64,000 bases of DNA, from NCBI RefSeq assembly GCF_014195585.1, contig NZ_JACICA010000005.1:100985-164984 (forward strand), given 5' to 3'. The translations under genes were made by a program, and so were the position numbers. Below the pieces are notes generated by a model that was not told where the DNA came from, did not search any database, and saw only the letters and a list, made by a program, of their open reading frames with translations. Source of the stretch: Alloprevotella rava (GTDB lineage: Bacteria; Bacteroidota; Bacteroidia; Bacteroidales; Bacteroidaceae). This document shows positions 36,108 through 43,738 of the stretch, in pieces. Within the stretch, counting starts at the first letter, position 1, and each line of letters opens with the position of its first letter.

Positions 36108-36752
36108 CTAAAACGAATATCCAAAACCTAAATAGGGAAGGATGAGGATGCCATCCACGGAGTGGTCGCCACCTAAGCCGAAGGTGGGAGAAATACCCAC
36201 GCGCATGGAGAAACCACGGAAGGGCTGCAAGCGATAGCCTATCGTGCCGAAGAAATAATAGGCCAAGAATGTTTCATGAGTATTACCAGGGACAACATAA
36301 CCTGGACCATTATACCCCAGATAACCGTCTTCGGGATATTCAACTTTTCCAAAGATGAGCGCCACGGTCATACCGCCGCCCAACTCAAATTTACTTTTTT
36401 TCTTGCCGAAGAGGTAGTTGAACTCAGGAGAGAGCGAAAGCAGGTGGAACGACTCCTTTTCGCCAAACCAATCATTGGAGGCTGAATAAGCCCAGCCCAA
36501 TCCGCCGCCAAAACCCCAACCGCGGTTGCCTTTGAGGCGCGTATCGAAATGGGCACTCAACCAACCGAAGGGGCCAAGTATCGTACCCGTCACGTTCTTC
36601 ACGGGTTCCAATTCCAAAGTGGGTTGCAGGACTTTCAGGTCCGTTGCCGCGACCTCCGCGCGGGAGGTGTCGGGGGCTACAATTGCCGCGTCTTTCGCTT
36701 GGAGAGACAAGGCCGCGCAAGCCATAAAGCTTGCCAGAATCCATGTTTTCAT
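36108..36752 (-). CDS. Predicted outer-membrane beta-barrel protein
   Basis: A 214-residue secreted protein. The start at 36752 (MKTWILASFMACAALSLQAKDA) gives a signal peptide; the upstream extension to 36848 has no such feature. The mature part has alternating hydrophobic strands ending in Tyr/Phe (YLGFGYSF at the C-terminus), the sign of a small barrel. Gly/aromatic-rich loops are frequent. I do not recognise a family. It stands alone between the exporter operon and a glycosyltransferase gene. Confidence 0.7.
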   Translation of the reverse strand: MKTWILASFMACAALSLQAKDAAIVAPDTSRAEVAATDLKVLQPTLELEPVKNVTGTILGPFGWLSAHFDTRLKGNRGWGFGGGLGWAYSASNDWFGEKESFHLLSLSPEFNYLFGKKKSKFELGGGMTVALIFGKVEYPEDGYLGYNGPGYVVPGNTHETFLAYYFFGTIGYRLQPFRGFSMRVGISPTFGLGGDHSVDGILILPYLGFGYSF

Positions 36753-36891
36753 AACAGAACTTATTATTGATGTAAAAATATTCTTCTTTCGTTCCTTCCT
36801 CCGCGCTGCAAAACGCTGAACAGCTGCGGGGTAGGTCTTCGTCAGCACTTCGGCGGGACTGTTTCGCTCGCTAAGGTCCTACGGGGATAGA

Positions 36892-38037
36892 TCATTCCTC
36901 CCCCACCACGCCTCGATACATCTGCATCATCTGCTCGGCAAGGCGGGTTGGCGCAAAAGTCTCGAGCGCCCACTGCCTACTGTTGCGGCCTCGCTGTTGG
37001 CGCGCCTCGTCGTCGGCAAGGAGTGTGCGGATGGCGTGAGCAATGCTCTCTGGGTCGTTCGGGTTTACCAGCAGCGAATGAGGGCCTCCAGCTTCGGGCA
37101 GGCACGACACGTTGGAGGTCACCACTGGCGTACCGCTGAGTTGCGCCTCCACCACGGGCAGTCCGAAGCCTTCGCTGAAGGAGGGGTATACAAAGGCCGT
37201 GGCGCACTCATAGAGGTAGCGCAGCAGGCGATTGTCATAAATATCGGTGAAAAGGAAGAACTGAGGGCTCAGCTTATAGCGGCACACATAGGAATGGACC
37301 TCTTCGAGGTATTCTCGTCCGTTGCCCACGACCACCAGTGGCAGTTGCTCGCCAGCAGGAATGGCTTCGAGAGCGCGAACGATGCCCATGAGGTTTTTCC
37401 TGCGGTTCACCGAACCCACATAGAGGAGGTAGTCCGTAGGCAGCTGCGGGAGGTACTGTTTCAGTTTCCGATGCGCCAGTTCTTTATTGAGTTCCGCATA
37501 GAAGAGTTGTTGCGCAGGCTGATAAATGACCTCCACTTTCTCTTCCTTCACGTTGTAGAATTTGCATACATCGCGTTTCGTAGCTTCCGAAATGGCCACG
37601 ATGCGTTGTGCCTCCCGACAAGCGTGGCGCGCCTTGAAGTCGTAGATGGCACGGTCCCAGCGGTGGTACATCGCAGGAAAGGTGCGCCAAGCCACGTCGT
37701 GCATCGTCACCACTGCCGGAATTCGAGCAGCCCCCAAACCCATTGGTAGCTCATGACTAAGGCCGTGGTAAAGATCAGCCTGGTCTTTCTTCAGCTCTTT
37801 GGCCAAACCATAGCCGCGCCAAAGCGAACCGCGCACAAGTCCCTCGGGCATGCGCGTGCTACAATGTTCTTTGTGGCGATAAGGCTTCACCACGTTGGCA
37901 TCCGAAATCTTAGGGGTGTAGAGCAGGTATGTGTTATCCGGAAAACGAGTCGTGAGCATATCTATCAGTGTCCTACTGTAGTTGCCCAGGCCTGTAAAGT
38001 TGTTAAAAAGGCGTTTAGCGTCGTAGCCAATGTGCAT
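36892..38037 (-). CDS. Glycosyltransferase, GT4 family
   Basis: A 381-residue GT-B enzyme. The start has the family loop GYDAKRLFNNFTGLGNYSRTL, and the C-terminal donor-binding part has SFSEGFGLPVVEAQLSGTPVV (the E-x7-E motif, about residues 285-300; split here as SFSEGFGLPV and VEAQLSGTPVV). Such enzymes add sugars (often mannose or glucose) to lipid-linked or LPS glycans. It has a complete promoter at 38142-38173. Genes for an LPS-type kinase and a GT9 heptosyltransferase-like enzyme are next, so an LPS-core role is likely. Confidence 0.9.
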   Translation of the reverse strand: MHIGYDAKRLFNNFTGLGNYSRTLIDMLTTRFPDNTYLLYTPKISDANVVKPYRHKEHCSTRMPEGLVRGSLWRGYGLAKELKKDQADLYHGLSHELPMGLGAARIPAVVTMHDVAWRTFPAMYHRWDRAIYDFKARHACREAQRIVAISEATKRDVCKFYNVKEEKVEVIYQPAQQLFYAELNKELAHRKLKQYLPQLPTDYLLYVGSVNRRKNLMGIVRALEAIPAGEQLPLVVVGNGREYLEEVHSYVCRYKLSPQFFLFTDIYDNRLLRYLYECATAFVYPSFSEGFGLPVVEAQLSGTPVVTSNVSCLPEAGGPHSLLVNPNDPESIAHAIRTLLADDEARQQRGRNSRQWALETFAPTRLAEQMMQMYRGVVGEE

Positions 38038-38141
38038 AGCTGTGATTGTATAAAAGAAAGCGAAAAGCCAACGGCCTCAAAGGGGCGAGGAAAGGCGCGC
38101 AGAACCCACAAAATGTAAAGGCGAGCTACCTTTCTTCGGTG

Positions 38142-38173
38142 CAAAATTAAGTCGGATTATGATTTCTCCCAAA
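38142..38173 (-). promoter_or_regulatory. Promoter of the GT4 gene
   Basis: On the minus strand TTTG (38170-38173), 20 bases, TAATTTTG (38142-38149). It lies back to back with the promoter at 38178-38209. Confidence 0.75.
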
Positions 38174-38177
38174 TTAT

Positions 38178-38209
38178 TTTGGTTCTTTTCTCGCTCTTCT
38201 TTATTTTTG
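38178..38209 (+). promoter_or_regulatory. Promoter of the InaA-type kinase gene
   Basis: TTTG (38178-38181), 20 bases, TATTTTTG (38202-38209). It is separated by only 4 bases from the GT4 promoter. The leader to the kinase start is about 135 bases and GC-rich; it makes up most of the spacer 38038-38349, with no other gene in it. Confidence 0.75.
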
Positions 38210-38349
38210 CCAGAAAGGGAAAAGCATAGCGGCGAAGCTCAACCTGCGTGTGCACGACAGCGTACCCACCGATCTTCGCCCGTGGCTGCCGCCCGTCTTC
38301 GCTCTTTATCGGGACTTGGCGCACCTTTTTCCATCTTCAACACTGCCCA

Positions 38350-39096
38350 ATGAAACTACTCATCAATCCGAAATACGAACGGGTACGTCCCTTCCTCGAA
38401 CACATCGACACCTACTTTGCCGAGGGCAGAAGCCTGCGCGAGAGTCGCAACTCCCTGCGCGTGTGTCAGTGGGAGGATTTGGAGCTCAACGTGAAGCGGT
38501 TTCGCCAGCCCTGTTTTTTTCAGCGCGTGGCCTACACCTTCCTGCGCAGCCCCAAAGGCTTACGCGCCTATGAGAATCCGTTTCGTATGCACGCGGCCGG
38601 GGTAGATAGTCCCGAACCGGTGGCCTATCTCGAACGAAGAAAAGGAGGATTGATCGCGGAGAGTTTTTTCGTTAGTGTGCAGTGTCCTTACACGCGTCGT
38701 TTCTATGAATTTGCCACCGCGCCGCTCACTCCTGAGGTGCTGTTGGTGGCTCGCAGTTTTGCCCGCCTCACGGCGCGCCTTCACGAGGCGGGAATTCTTC
38801 ATCTCGACTATTCGCCGGGCAACATTCTTTTTGAGGTTATCGATGGCGAGCCGCATTTCTCTCTTGTCGATACCAATCGTATGCGTTTCGGCCGCGTTTC
38901 TATTGCCGAGGGCTGCCGCAACTTCGCGCGACTCTGGGGACAGCCCCCTTTCTTCGAGGCGATGGCCGATGCCTATGCTGAAGCGCGCCACGCCTGCCCT
39001 GCAGAATGCCGCCAGCTCATGCTTTCTGCCCGCCGAAAGTTCTGGAAGCGCTACATACGCCGCCATGGTGCGCCCTTCGAGATGGAGCTTGACTAA
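38350..39096 (+). CDS. InaA/WaaP-type lipopolysaccharide kinase
   Basis: A 248-residue protein-kinase-fold protein. The start at 38350 (MKLLINPKYERVRPFL) is supported by its paralogue at 52741, which begins the same way. The ATP-binding Lys is in LNVKRF, the catalytic loop is HLDYSPGNILF (about residues 156-166) and the metal Asp is in SLVDTNRM. Family members phosphorylate heptose or Kdo of the LPS core. Position next to GT4 and GT9 genes fits this. It ends facing the GT9 gene, with a palindromic repeat array between them. Confidence 0.88.
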   Translation: MKLLINPKYERVRPFLEHIDTYFAEGRSLRESRNSLRVCQWEDLELNVKRFRQPCFFQRVAYTFLRSPKGLRAYENPFRMHAAGVDSPEPVAYLERRKGGLIAESFFVSVQCPYTRRFYEFATAPLTPEVLLVARSFARLTARLHEAGILHLDYSPGNILFEVIDGEPHFSLVDTNRMRFGRVSIAEGCRNFARLWGQPPFFEAMADAYAEARHACPAECRQLMLSARRKFWKRYIRRHGAPFEMELD

Positions 39097-39101
39097 GATT
39101 T

Positions 39102-39146
39102 ATCGGACTGGTCAGACTGGTCGGACCAGTCTGACCAGTCGGATTT
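39102..39146. repeat. Family B array forming a large palindrome
   Basis: GACTGGTCAGACTGGTC and GACCAGTCTGACCAGTC are perfect 17-base inverted arms with one central base. The array lies between two convergent genes and could end transcription from both sides. Confidence 0.88.
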
Positions 39147-39149
39147 CCC

Positions 39150-40199
39150 CTAAACAATCTCTTTCGGCTTTTTTCCAGTAAAGATTTCATCCACTTTCGC
39201 CGCAATGATATTGGGCGAAATTTTCTGCATGCAGCGGTAGTCACCGAAGCGGCAAGGCTTATTGCCGAAGATGGAGCAGGGGCGGCACGACAGCTCCTGC
39301 TGCACGATGTTTGCGCCCATTTGTCCCCAGCCCATAAAGCCCGCGTCGGGGTGCGTCTGCCCCCAAATCGACACTACGGGGCAGCCCACGAGTGAGGCCA
39401 GGTGCATATTGGCCGAATCCATCGAGATCATCGCATCGAGGCGGCCCATGAGTTGCAACTCCTGCCCCAGACCGCGCAGCGTGTCGGAGACGAAGACGAT
39501 GCGGGGGAAGCGGTCGTCCCATTCCTTGCGGATGGTGTCCATCTCGCGCGGCGTGCCAAAGACAAACAAGCGCGTGCTGGGGCGTTGCTCCAAGATGAGC
39601 GCCAACGCCTCAGCGAGTTTTCCGGTAGGGTAAATCTTCCCGCGATGCGCCGCAAAGGGAGCCACGCCGAGGAGGTATTCGGTCTTTCCCCGCGGCCCTA
39701 AAAGCTCATCGATGAGGGGCGAAGCAGGCAGCGCAAGCCGCTGGAAGTTGAGCGTCACGTCCAGGCCAAGGGCAGCCAGCACCTTGTTGTAACGCTCGAA
39801 GGAGGAGAGTAACCGCTTGTGGGAGGTATGCGCCACGAGACGGCGTTTCTCCGCCCGCCCCTTGTCGATATGCGCCACGCGGAGGCCGTGGAATTGCAAG
39901 ATGCGGCGAATCACGATGGTTCGCAACACGTTATGAAAATCCGCCACAGCATCCACGCCGTGACGCTTCAGCTGCCGCGCCAGTCGCCACAGTCCGCGCA
40001 GCCCCACATAGTCCTGTCGCAAATCCACGGGGAAGAAGTCCACATTCGGAGGTAGGTGCTCGAAGAGCGGGCCCACAAAGGGGCGCGACACCACGGTGAT
40101 GCGGAGGTCGGGGTACTGCCGTGCCAGACAGTCGACAACTGGGACGGTCATGGCGATGTCGCCCAAGGCGGAGAATCGGAGTATGGCAAGATGGCGCAC
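39150..40199 (-). CDS. Glycosyltransferase, GT9 (heptosyltransferase-like)
   Basis: A 349-residue GT-B enzyme. The start is the family pattern ILRFSALGDIAMTVPVVD (residues ~6-23), and the C-terminal part has MISMDSANMHLASLVGCPVVSIWGQTHPD, a hallmark of heptosyltransferases (quoted here in two parts, MISMDSANMH and LASLVGCPVV). It likely transfers heptose to the LPS core. It follows the DUF4254 gene by 7 bases; both are on the same strand and are commonly paired in Bacteroidota. It ends against the palindromic repeat at 39102-39146. Confidence 0.9.
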   Translation of the reverse strand: MRHLAILRFSALGDIAMTVPVVDCLARQYPDLRITVVSRPFVGPLFEHLPPNVDFFPVDLRQDYVGLRGLWRLARQLKRHGVDAVADFHNVLRTIVIRRILQFHGLRVAHIDKGRAEKRRLVAHTSHKRLLSSFERYNKVLAALGLDVTLNFQRLALPASPLIDELLGPRGKTEYLLGVAPFAAHRGKIYPTGKLAEALALILEQRPSTRLFVFGTPREMDTIRKEWDDRFPRIVFVSDTLRGLGQELQLMGRLDAMISMDSANMHLASLVGCPVVSIWGQTHPDAGFMGWGQMGANIVQQELSCRPCSIFGNKPCRFGDYRCMQKISPNIIAAKVDEIFTGKKPKEIV

Positions 40200-40206
40200 G
40201 GCGGTC

Positions 40207-40809
40207 TTATTTTTTATAAAGTACAGGGTTGGTCTCGGGATCGTTGTAGAGCTTCATCTGCTTGTAGAGCTTCATCACCTTACGACCAGCAGCGAGGTCG
40301 TCGAGCAAGGCATCGAGCGCGCCGCAGAGGTCGCCCTTCTGTTCGAGCAACACGTTCAGTCGCTGTTCGGAACGCGCCTTGTGGTCGGCCGAAGCATCGG
40401 GGCGTTCGGCTTGTTCGCGCATGTGCCAGATTTTGAGGCTCAGGATGCTCAAGCGGTCCACCGCCCATGCCGGCGTTTCGGTGTTGATGGTAGCCGTGGG
40501 CAGTGGCTTCACCTCATGGAAGAGAGAGAGGAAATAACTGTCGATGAGTTCCACGAGGTCGGTGCGCTCCTGGTTGCTCTTATCAATGCGATGTTTGAGC
40601 GTCATCCCCTCCTGCGGGTCGATTTCCGGGTCGCGGATGAGGTCCTCCATGTGCCATTGAGCGGCATCAATCCAGCATTTGCGATAGAGGTCGTACTCGA
40701 TGGTTTGGGGCGTAAAGGGGTTGGGCACTGCCGCATCGATACTATCAGTTTTGTGATAATCGCGCACAACCTGTTCAAAGATAGGCCATGCTTTTTCGGT
40801 GAAAGTCAT
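40207..40809 (-). CDS. DUF4254-family protein
   Basis: A 200-residue, mostly helical protein without a signal peptide. DLYRKCWIDAAQWHMEDLIRDPEID and IDKSNQERTDLVELIDSYF are the recognisable DUF4254 stretches. No function is established; the family is often found beside LPS glycosyltransferases, as here, where it lies 7 bases before the GT9 gene. The ATG at 40809 follows a TATCTTTG box (minus strand, 40834-40841) by about 25 bases, so the leader is short. It is divergent from aroA across a spacer filled with repeats. Confidence 0.85.
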   Translation of the reverse strand: MTFTEKAWPIFEQVVRDYHKTDSIDAAVPNPFTPQTIEYDLYRKCWIDAAQWHMEDLIRDPEIDPQEGMTLKHRIDKSNQERTDLVELIDSYFLSLFHEVKPLPTATINTETPAWAVDRLSILSLKIWHMREQAERPDASADHKARSEQRLNVLLEQKGDLCGALDALLDDLAAGRKVMKLYKQMKLYNDPETNPVLYKK

Positions 40810-40922
40810 ATAAATGCTTTGTTAGTATTTGCGCAAAGATACTGTTTTTCTTGGAAAATTAGGATTGTACGGCAGAAAGGTGTGGCCAAAAGCGCGCGAA
40901 AGTGCCCAAAAGCGCGCATTTT

Positions 40923-40995
40923 TCCTTATTGTGTCAGCTGGCGCAATAAGGAAGCCAGCTGACAGCCTTATTGTATCGGCCGAGGCAATAAGGAA
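40923..40995. repeat. 21-bp repeat array (family A)
   Basis: Inverted and direct AATAAGG / CCTTATTG units around CAGCTGAC cores. It lies in the spacer 40810-41215, which has no gene; most of it is family A and B repeats. Confidence 0.85.
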
Positions 40996-41002
40996 AAAGA
41001 AG

Positions 41003-41153
41003 GTCGGACGAGTCGGACTGGTCGGACCAGTCCGAGACCCAAAAAAAGTCAAGAGATTCTCCGACCAGTCCGACAGGTCCGACCAGTCCGAGAACCAGCC
41101 CCCGCAAGAGGACCTCCGACCAGTCTGACCAGTCCGACCAGTCTGAGCCCACC
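41003..41153. repeat. Composite family B element, three arrays
   Basis: It starts with a perfect 19-base palindrome (GGACTGGTCGGACCAGTCC), then two arrays joined by AAGTCAAGAG and CCCGCAAGAGGACCT linkers, ending GAGCCCACCAA. It is the longest family B copy in the window. Confidence 0.9.
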
Positions 41154-41188
41154 AAGAAAGGAATCAGCCATTTTCCCCAATTTCTTCC

Positions 41189-41196
41189 TATCTTTG
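41189..41196 (+). promoter_or_regulatory. Possible -7 box of aroA
   Basis: TATCTTTG 20 bases before the aroA ATG, with no TTTG at the -33 distance. The message would have a very short leader. Confidence 0.45.
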
Positions 41197-41215
41197 CATA
41201 CAAAGACCACAAACC

Positions 41216-42445
41216 ATGTCGGAACTGAAAACTTTACGGCTCTTGCCGGAGCTGCGCGGGACGGTTGTGCTGCCAGCCTCGAAGAGCCTCTCCAACCGCC
41301 TGCTCACTATCAATGCGTGCTTGCCGCAGCCCGTCAGTCTGCACAACCTCAGCGAGGCCGACGACACCATTGTGATGCGCCGCGGACTCATGGGCTTTCG
41401 CTCCACCATCGACATCCACGGAGCGGGTACAGCCATGCGTTTCCTGACGGCCCTTTTCGCCACACGCCCCGGCGAGCGCGTGCTCACGGGGTCGGAGCGG
41501 ATGCTGCAACGCCCCATCGGCGTGCTCGTTGATGCGCTGCGACAGTTGGGGGCGGAGATGGAGTATGTTGGGGAAGAAGGCTTCCCGCCCTTGCGCATCA
41601 AAGGCGGCGAACTCGCTGGTGGCTCTCTGACGGTGGAGGCCAATATCTCATCGCAATACATCTCGGCACTTCTCATGATTGCGCCCGTGATGCGCGAAGG
41701 GCTCACCCTCACGCTCGCTGGTCACATCGCTTCGCGCCCCTACATAGACATGACGCTGGCCCTGATGCGCGATTTCGGCGCCATTGCCCACTGGACGACG
41801 GAGAACGAAATCTTTGTAGCATCTGGCGGCTATCAGCGCACGGCGGACTACACCGTGGAGGCCGACTGGAGTGCGGCGTCCTATTGGTACGAATTCCTCG
41901 CGCTCTCTCCCGACAGCGAAGCGCGCATCGTGCTGCCACAATTGCAGCGCGAGAGCTTACAGGGCGATTGCCGCACGCGTGAGTTCTTCGAACCCTTAGG
42001 TGTGCACACGGCATTTACGCCCGAGGGCGTGGTGCTTACCAAGGGGGAGGCCACGACAGGCCGCCTCGAACTGAACCTCAGCGCACAGCCCGACTTGGCG
42101 CAAACGCTGGTGGTGACGTGCGCCATGCTGGGGCGGCCCTTCTGCTTCAGCGGCTTGGAAAGTTTGCGCATCAAGGAAACCGACCGCCTCGCGGCACTGC
42201 AACAGGAGTTGCGCAAACTGGGTTGCGAGGTAGTGGTGGAAGGCGACGCCGTGCTGCGTTGCGATGCGCCACAACCAGCGGCTGTTGCTTCAGCCCCCAT
42301 TGCCACCTACGACGACCACCGCATGGCTTTGGCCTTTGCGCCGTGTGCCTATCGCTGCACAGGACTGACCATCGAGCACCCCGAAGTGGTGGCCAAATCT
42401 TATCCTTCCTTTTGGGACGACCTCAAAAATTTTGAACAACAATGA
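41216..42445 (+). CDS. aroA: 3-phosphoshikimate 1-carboxyvinyltransferase (EPSP synthase)
   Basis: A 409-residue shikimate-pathway enzyme that joins phosphoenolpyruvate to shikimate-3-phosphate. Conserved sites: PASKSLSNR (substrate Lys, residues ~19-27), GAGTAMRF, QRPIGVLVDAL (PEP contact region), SSQYISALL, KETDRL and YDDHRMAL near the end. The length is slightly short, as usual in Bacteroidota. It overlaps the next gene by 4 bases (ATGA), so aroA, the small membrane protein and the metal permease form an operon. Confidence 0.96.
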   Translation: MSELKTLRLLPELRGTVVLPASKSLSNRLLTINACLPQPVSLHNLSEADDTIVMRRGLMGFRSTIDIHGAGTAMRFLTALFATRPGERVLTGSERMLQRPIGVLVDALRQLGAEMEYVGEEGFPPLRIKGGELAGGSLTVEANISSQYISALLMIAPVMREGLTLTLAGHIASRPYIDMTLALMRDFGAIAHWTTENEIFVASGGYQRTADYTVEADWSAASYWYEFLALSPDSEARIVLPQLQRESLQGDCRTREFFEPLGVHTAFTPEGVVLTKGEATTGRLELNLSAQPDLAQTLVVTCAMLGRPFCFSGLESLRIKETDRLAALQQELRKLGCEVVVEGDAVLRCDAPQPAAVASAPIATYDDHRMALAFAPCAYRCTGLTIEHPEVVAKSYPSFWDDLKNFEQQ

Positions 42446-42906
42446 AATTTCTCATAGCATTTGCCATCGCTACGCTCCTCATGGTATTCATCCAAATCAT
42501 CAACGCGCTGCGCCGAAAGCCGCGCACCACGGAGGAGAAAGTATCGGAATTCGGAACAACTGCCACGCCTGCCCCTGCTGCCGATGTGCAGCAGCCGTCT
42601 GAACGCGAGGAACAGCCGCGCCCCATCTGCGGACTGGGCGGAATGTGCAACCTGGATTGCCGGGTGGAGGACTTGAAAGAAGAGCCTGACTACTACGAGG
42701 ATGAAGAACTCGACGACTACCGCGGTAAGGCTTCCGATGCCTACACAGCGGCCGAAGTGGAACAGTTTGAAGAAGTGCTCACCACGATGCGCCCCGAAGA
42801 GGTTCACGGTTGGCTGCGCTCGCTGCAACTGCGCGGTGTGGCACTGCCCGATGCCTTAAAAGACGAGGCCTATATGATTGTGAGCGAACAAGCCGAAAAC
42901 CTATGA
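42442..42906 (+). CDS. Small membrane-anchored protein of unknown function
   Basis: A 154-residue protein with an N-terminal membrane helix (residues 2-~19, FLIAFAIATLLMVFIQII), then a basic stretch (RRKPR). A soluble part follows, with CGLGGMCNLDC (three Cys in eleven residues), an acidic segment (EEPDYYEDEELDD) and a helical tail. The Cys group might bind a metal, which would fit its place between aroA and a metal permease; this is only suggestive. It overlaps both neighbours by 4 bases. Confidence 0.75.
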   Translation: MKFLIAFAIATLLMVFIQIINALRRKPRTTEEKVSEFGTTATPAPAADVQQPSEREEQPRPICGLGGMCNLDCRVEDLKEEPDYYEDEELDDYRGKASDAYTAAEVEQFEEVLTTMRPEEVHGWLRSLQLRGVALPDALKDEAYMIVSEQAENL

Positions 42907-43697
42907 TTCTCTCCTACACGTTTTTTCAGCACGCCCTCTTAGGCGGATTTCTGGCGGCAATGCTCTGCGCCGTGATAGGAACGTATGTCGTCACGCGCCG
43001 CTTGGTGATTGCTGGAGGCGGCATGGCCCACGCGGGCTTGGGCGGAGTGGGCCTCGGAGCGTGGTTGGGCATCAGTCCCTTGGTGGGGGCGGCGGCCTTC
43101 ACCCTCTTCTCGGGTTTCTCCATCGACTTCCTGAGCCGTCGCAACATCCGCGAGGACAGCGCCATTGCCATGCTCTGGACTTTCGGTATGGCGGTGGGCA
43201 TTCTCTTTGCCTATCTCACGCCGGGCTTTATGAATGATCTCTCGGCCTACCTCTTCGGCGACATCCTCTCTATCTCGCGCCTCGACCTCTACATCATCGG
43301 CGGACTTACACTCGTGACCTACGCTTTCTACCTGCTTCTCTCGCCGGCTATCATCACTGTGGCCTACGACCGCCAGTTTGCCGTGACGCAGGGACTACCC
43401 GTGCGCCTCATCGAGCGGGTGATGATTGCGCTCATCGCCCTGACCATCGTGGTTTGCCTGCGCATGGTGGGCATCGTCTTAGTCATCTCGCTGCTTTCCA
43501 TTCCCCAGCAGTCGGCCGCGCTTTTCACGCATCGCTTCCGCAGTATGGTGTGGCTCTCGGCCTTGTTTGGCTTCGTCGGAATCGTGGGCGGACTGGTGGT
43601 GAGCTACTATCTCAACGTGCCCAGCGGGGCTTCGATCATCCTCATCTCGGTGGTACTCTACTTCTTCTGCCGCATGATTCGGACAATAATACGCTAA
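42903..43697 (+). CDS. Zinc/manganese-type ABC transporter permease (ZnuB-like)
   Basis: A 264-residue permease with about seven to eight hydrophobic segments and the family motifs GTYVVTRRLVIAGGGMAHAGLGG (quoted as GTYVVTRRLV and GGGMAHAGLGG) near the start. The later part has LSIPQQSAAL and GLVVSYYLNVPSGASIIL, as in ZnuB/TroC permeases. The start at 42903 overlaps the preceding stop by 4 bases. No matching ATPase or binding protein is near, which is unusual; the other parts must be elsewhere. The metal is not certain from sequence. Confidence 0.88.
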   Translation: MILSYTFFQHALLGGFLAAMLCAVIGTYVVTRRLVIAGGGMAHAGLGGVGLGAWLGISPLVGAAAFTLFSGFSIDFLSRRNIREDSAIAMLWTFGMAVGILFAYLTPGFMNDLSAYLFGDILSISRLDLYIIGGLTLVTYAFYLLLSPAIITVAYDRQFAVTQGLPVRLIERVMIALIALTIVVCLRMVGIVLVISLLSIPQQSAALFTHRFRSMVWLSALFGFVGIVGGLVVSYYLNVPSGASIILISVVLYFFCRMIRTIIR

Positions 43698-43738
43698 TTT
43701 TTTAGTTTATACAAGATAGACATTCTCATCCTCGTATA

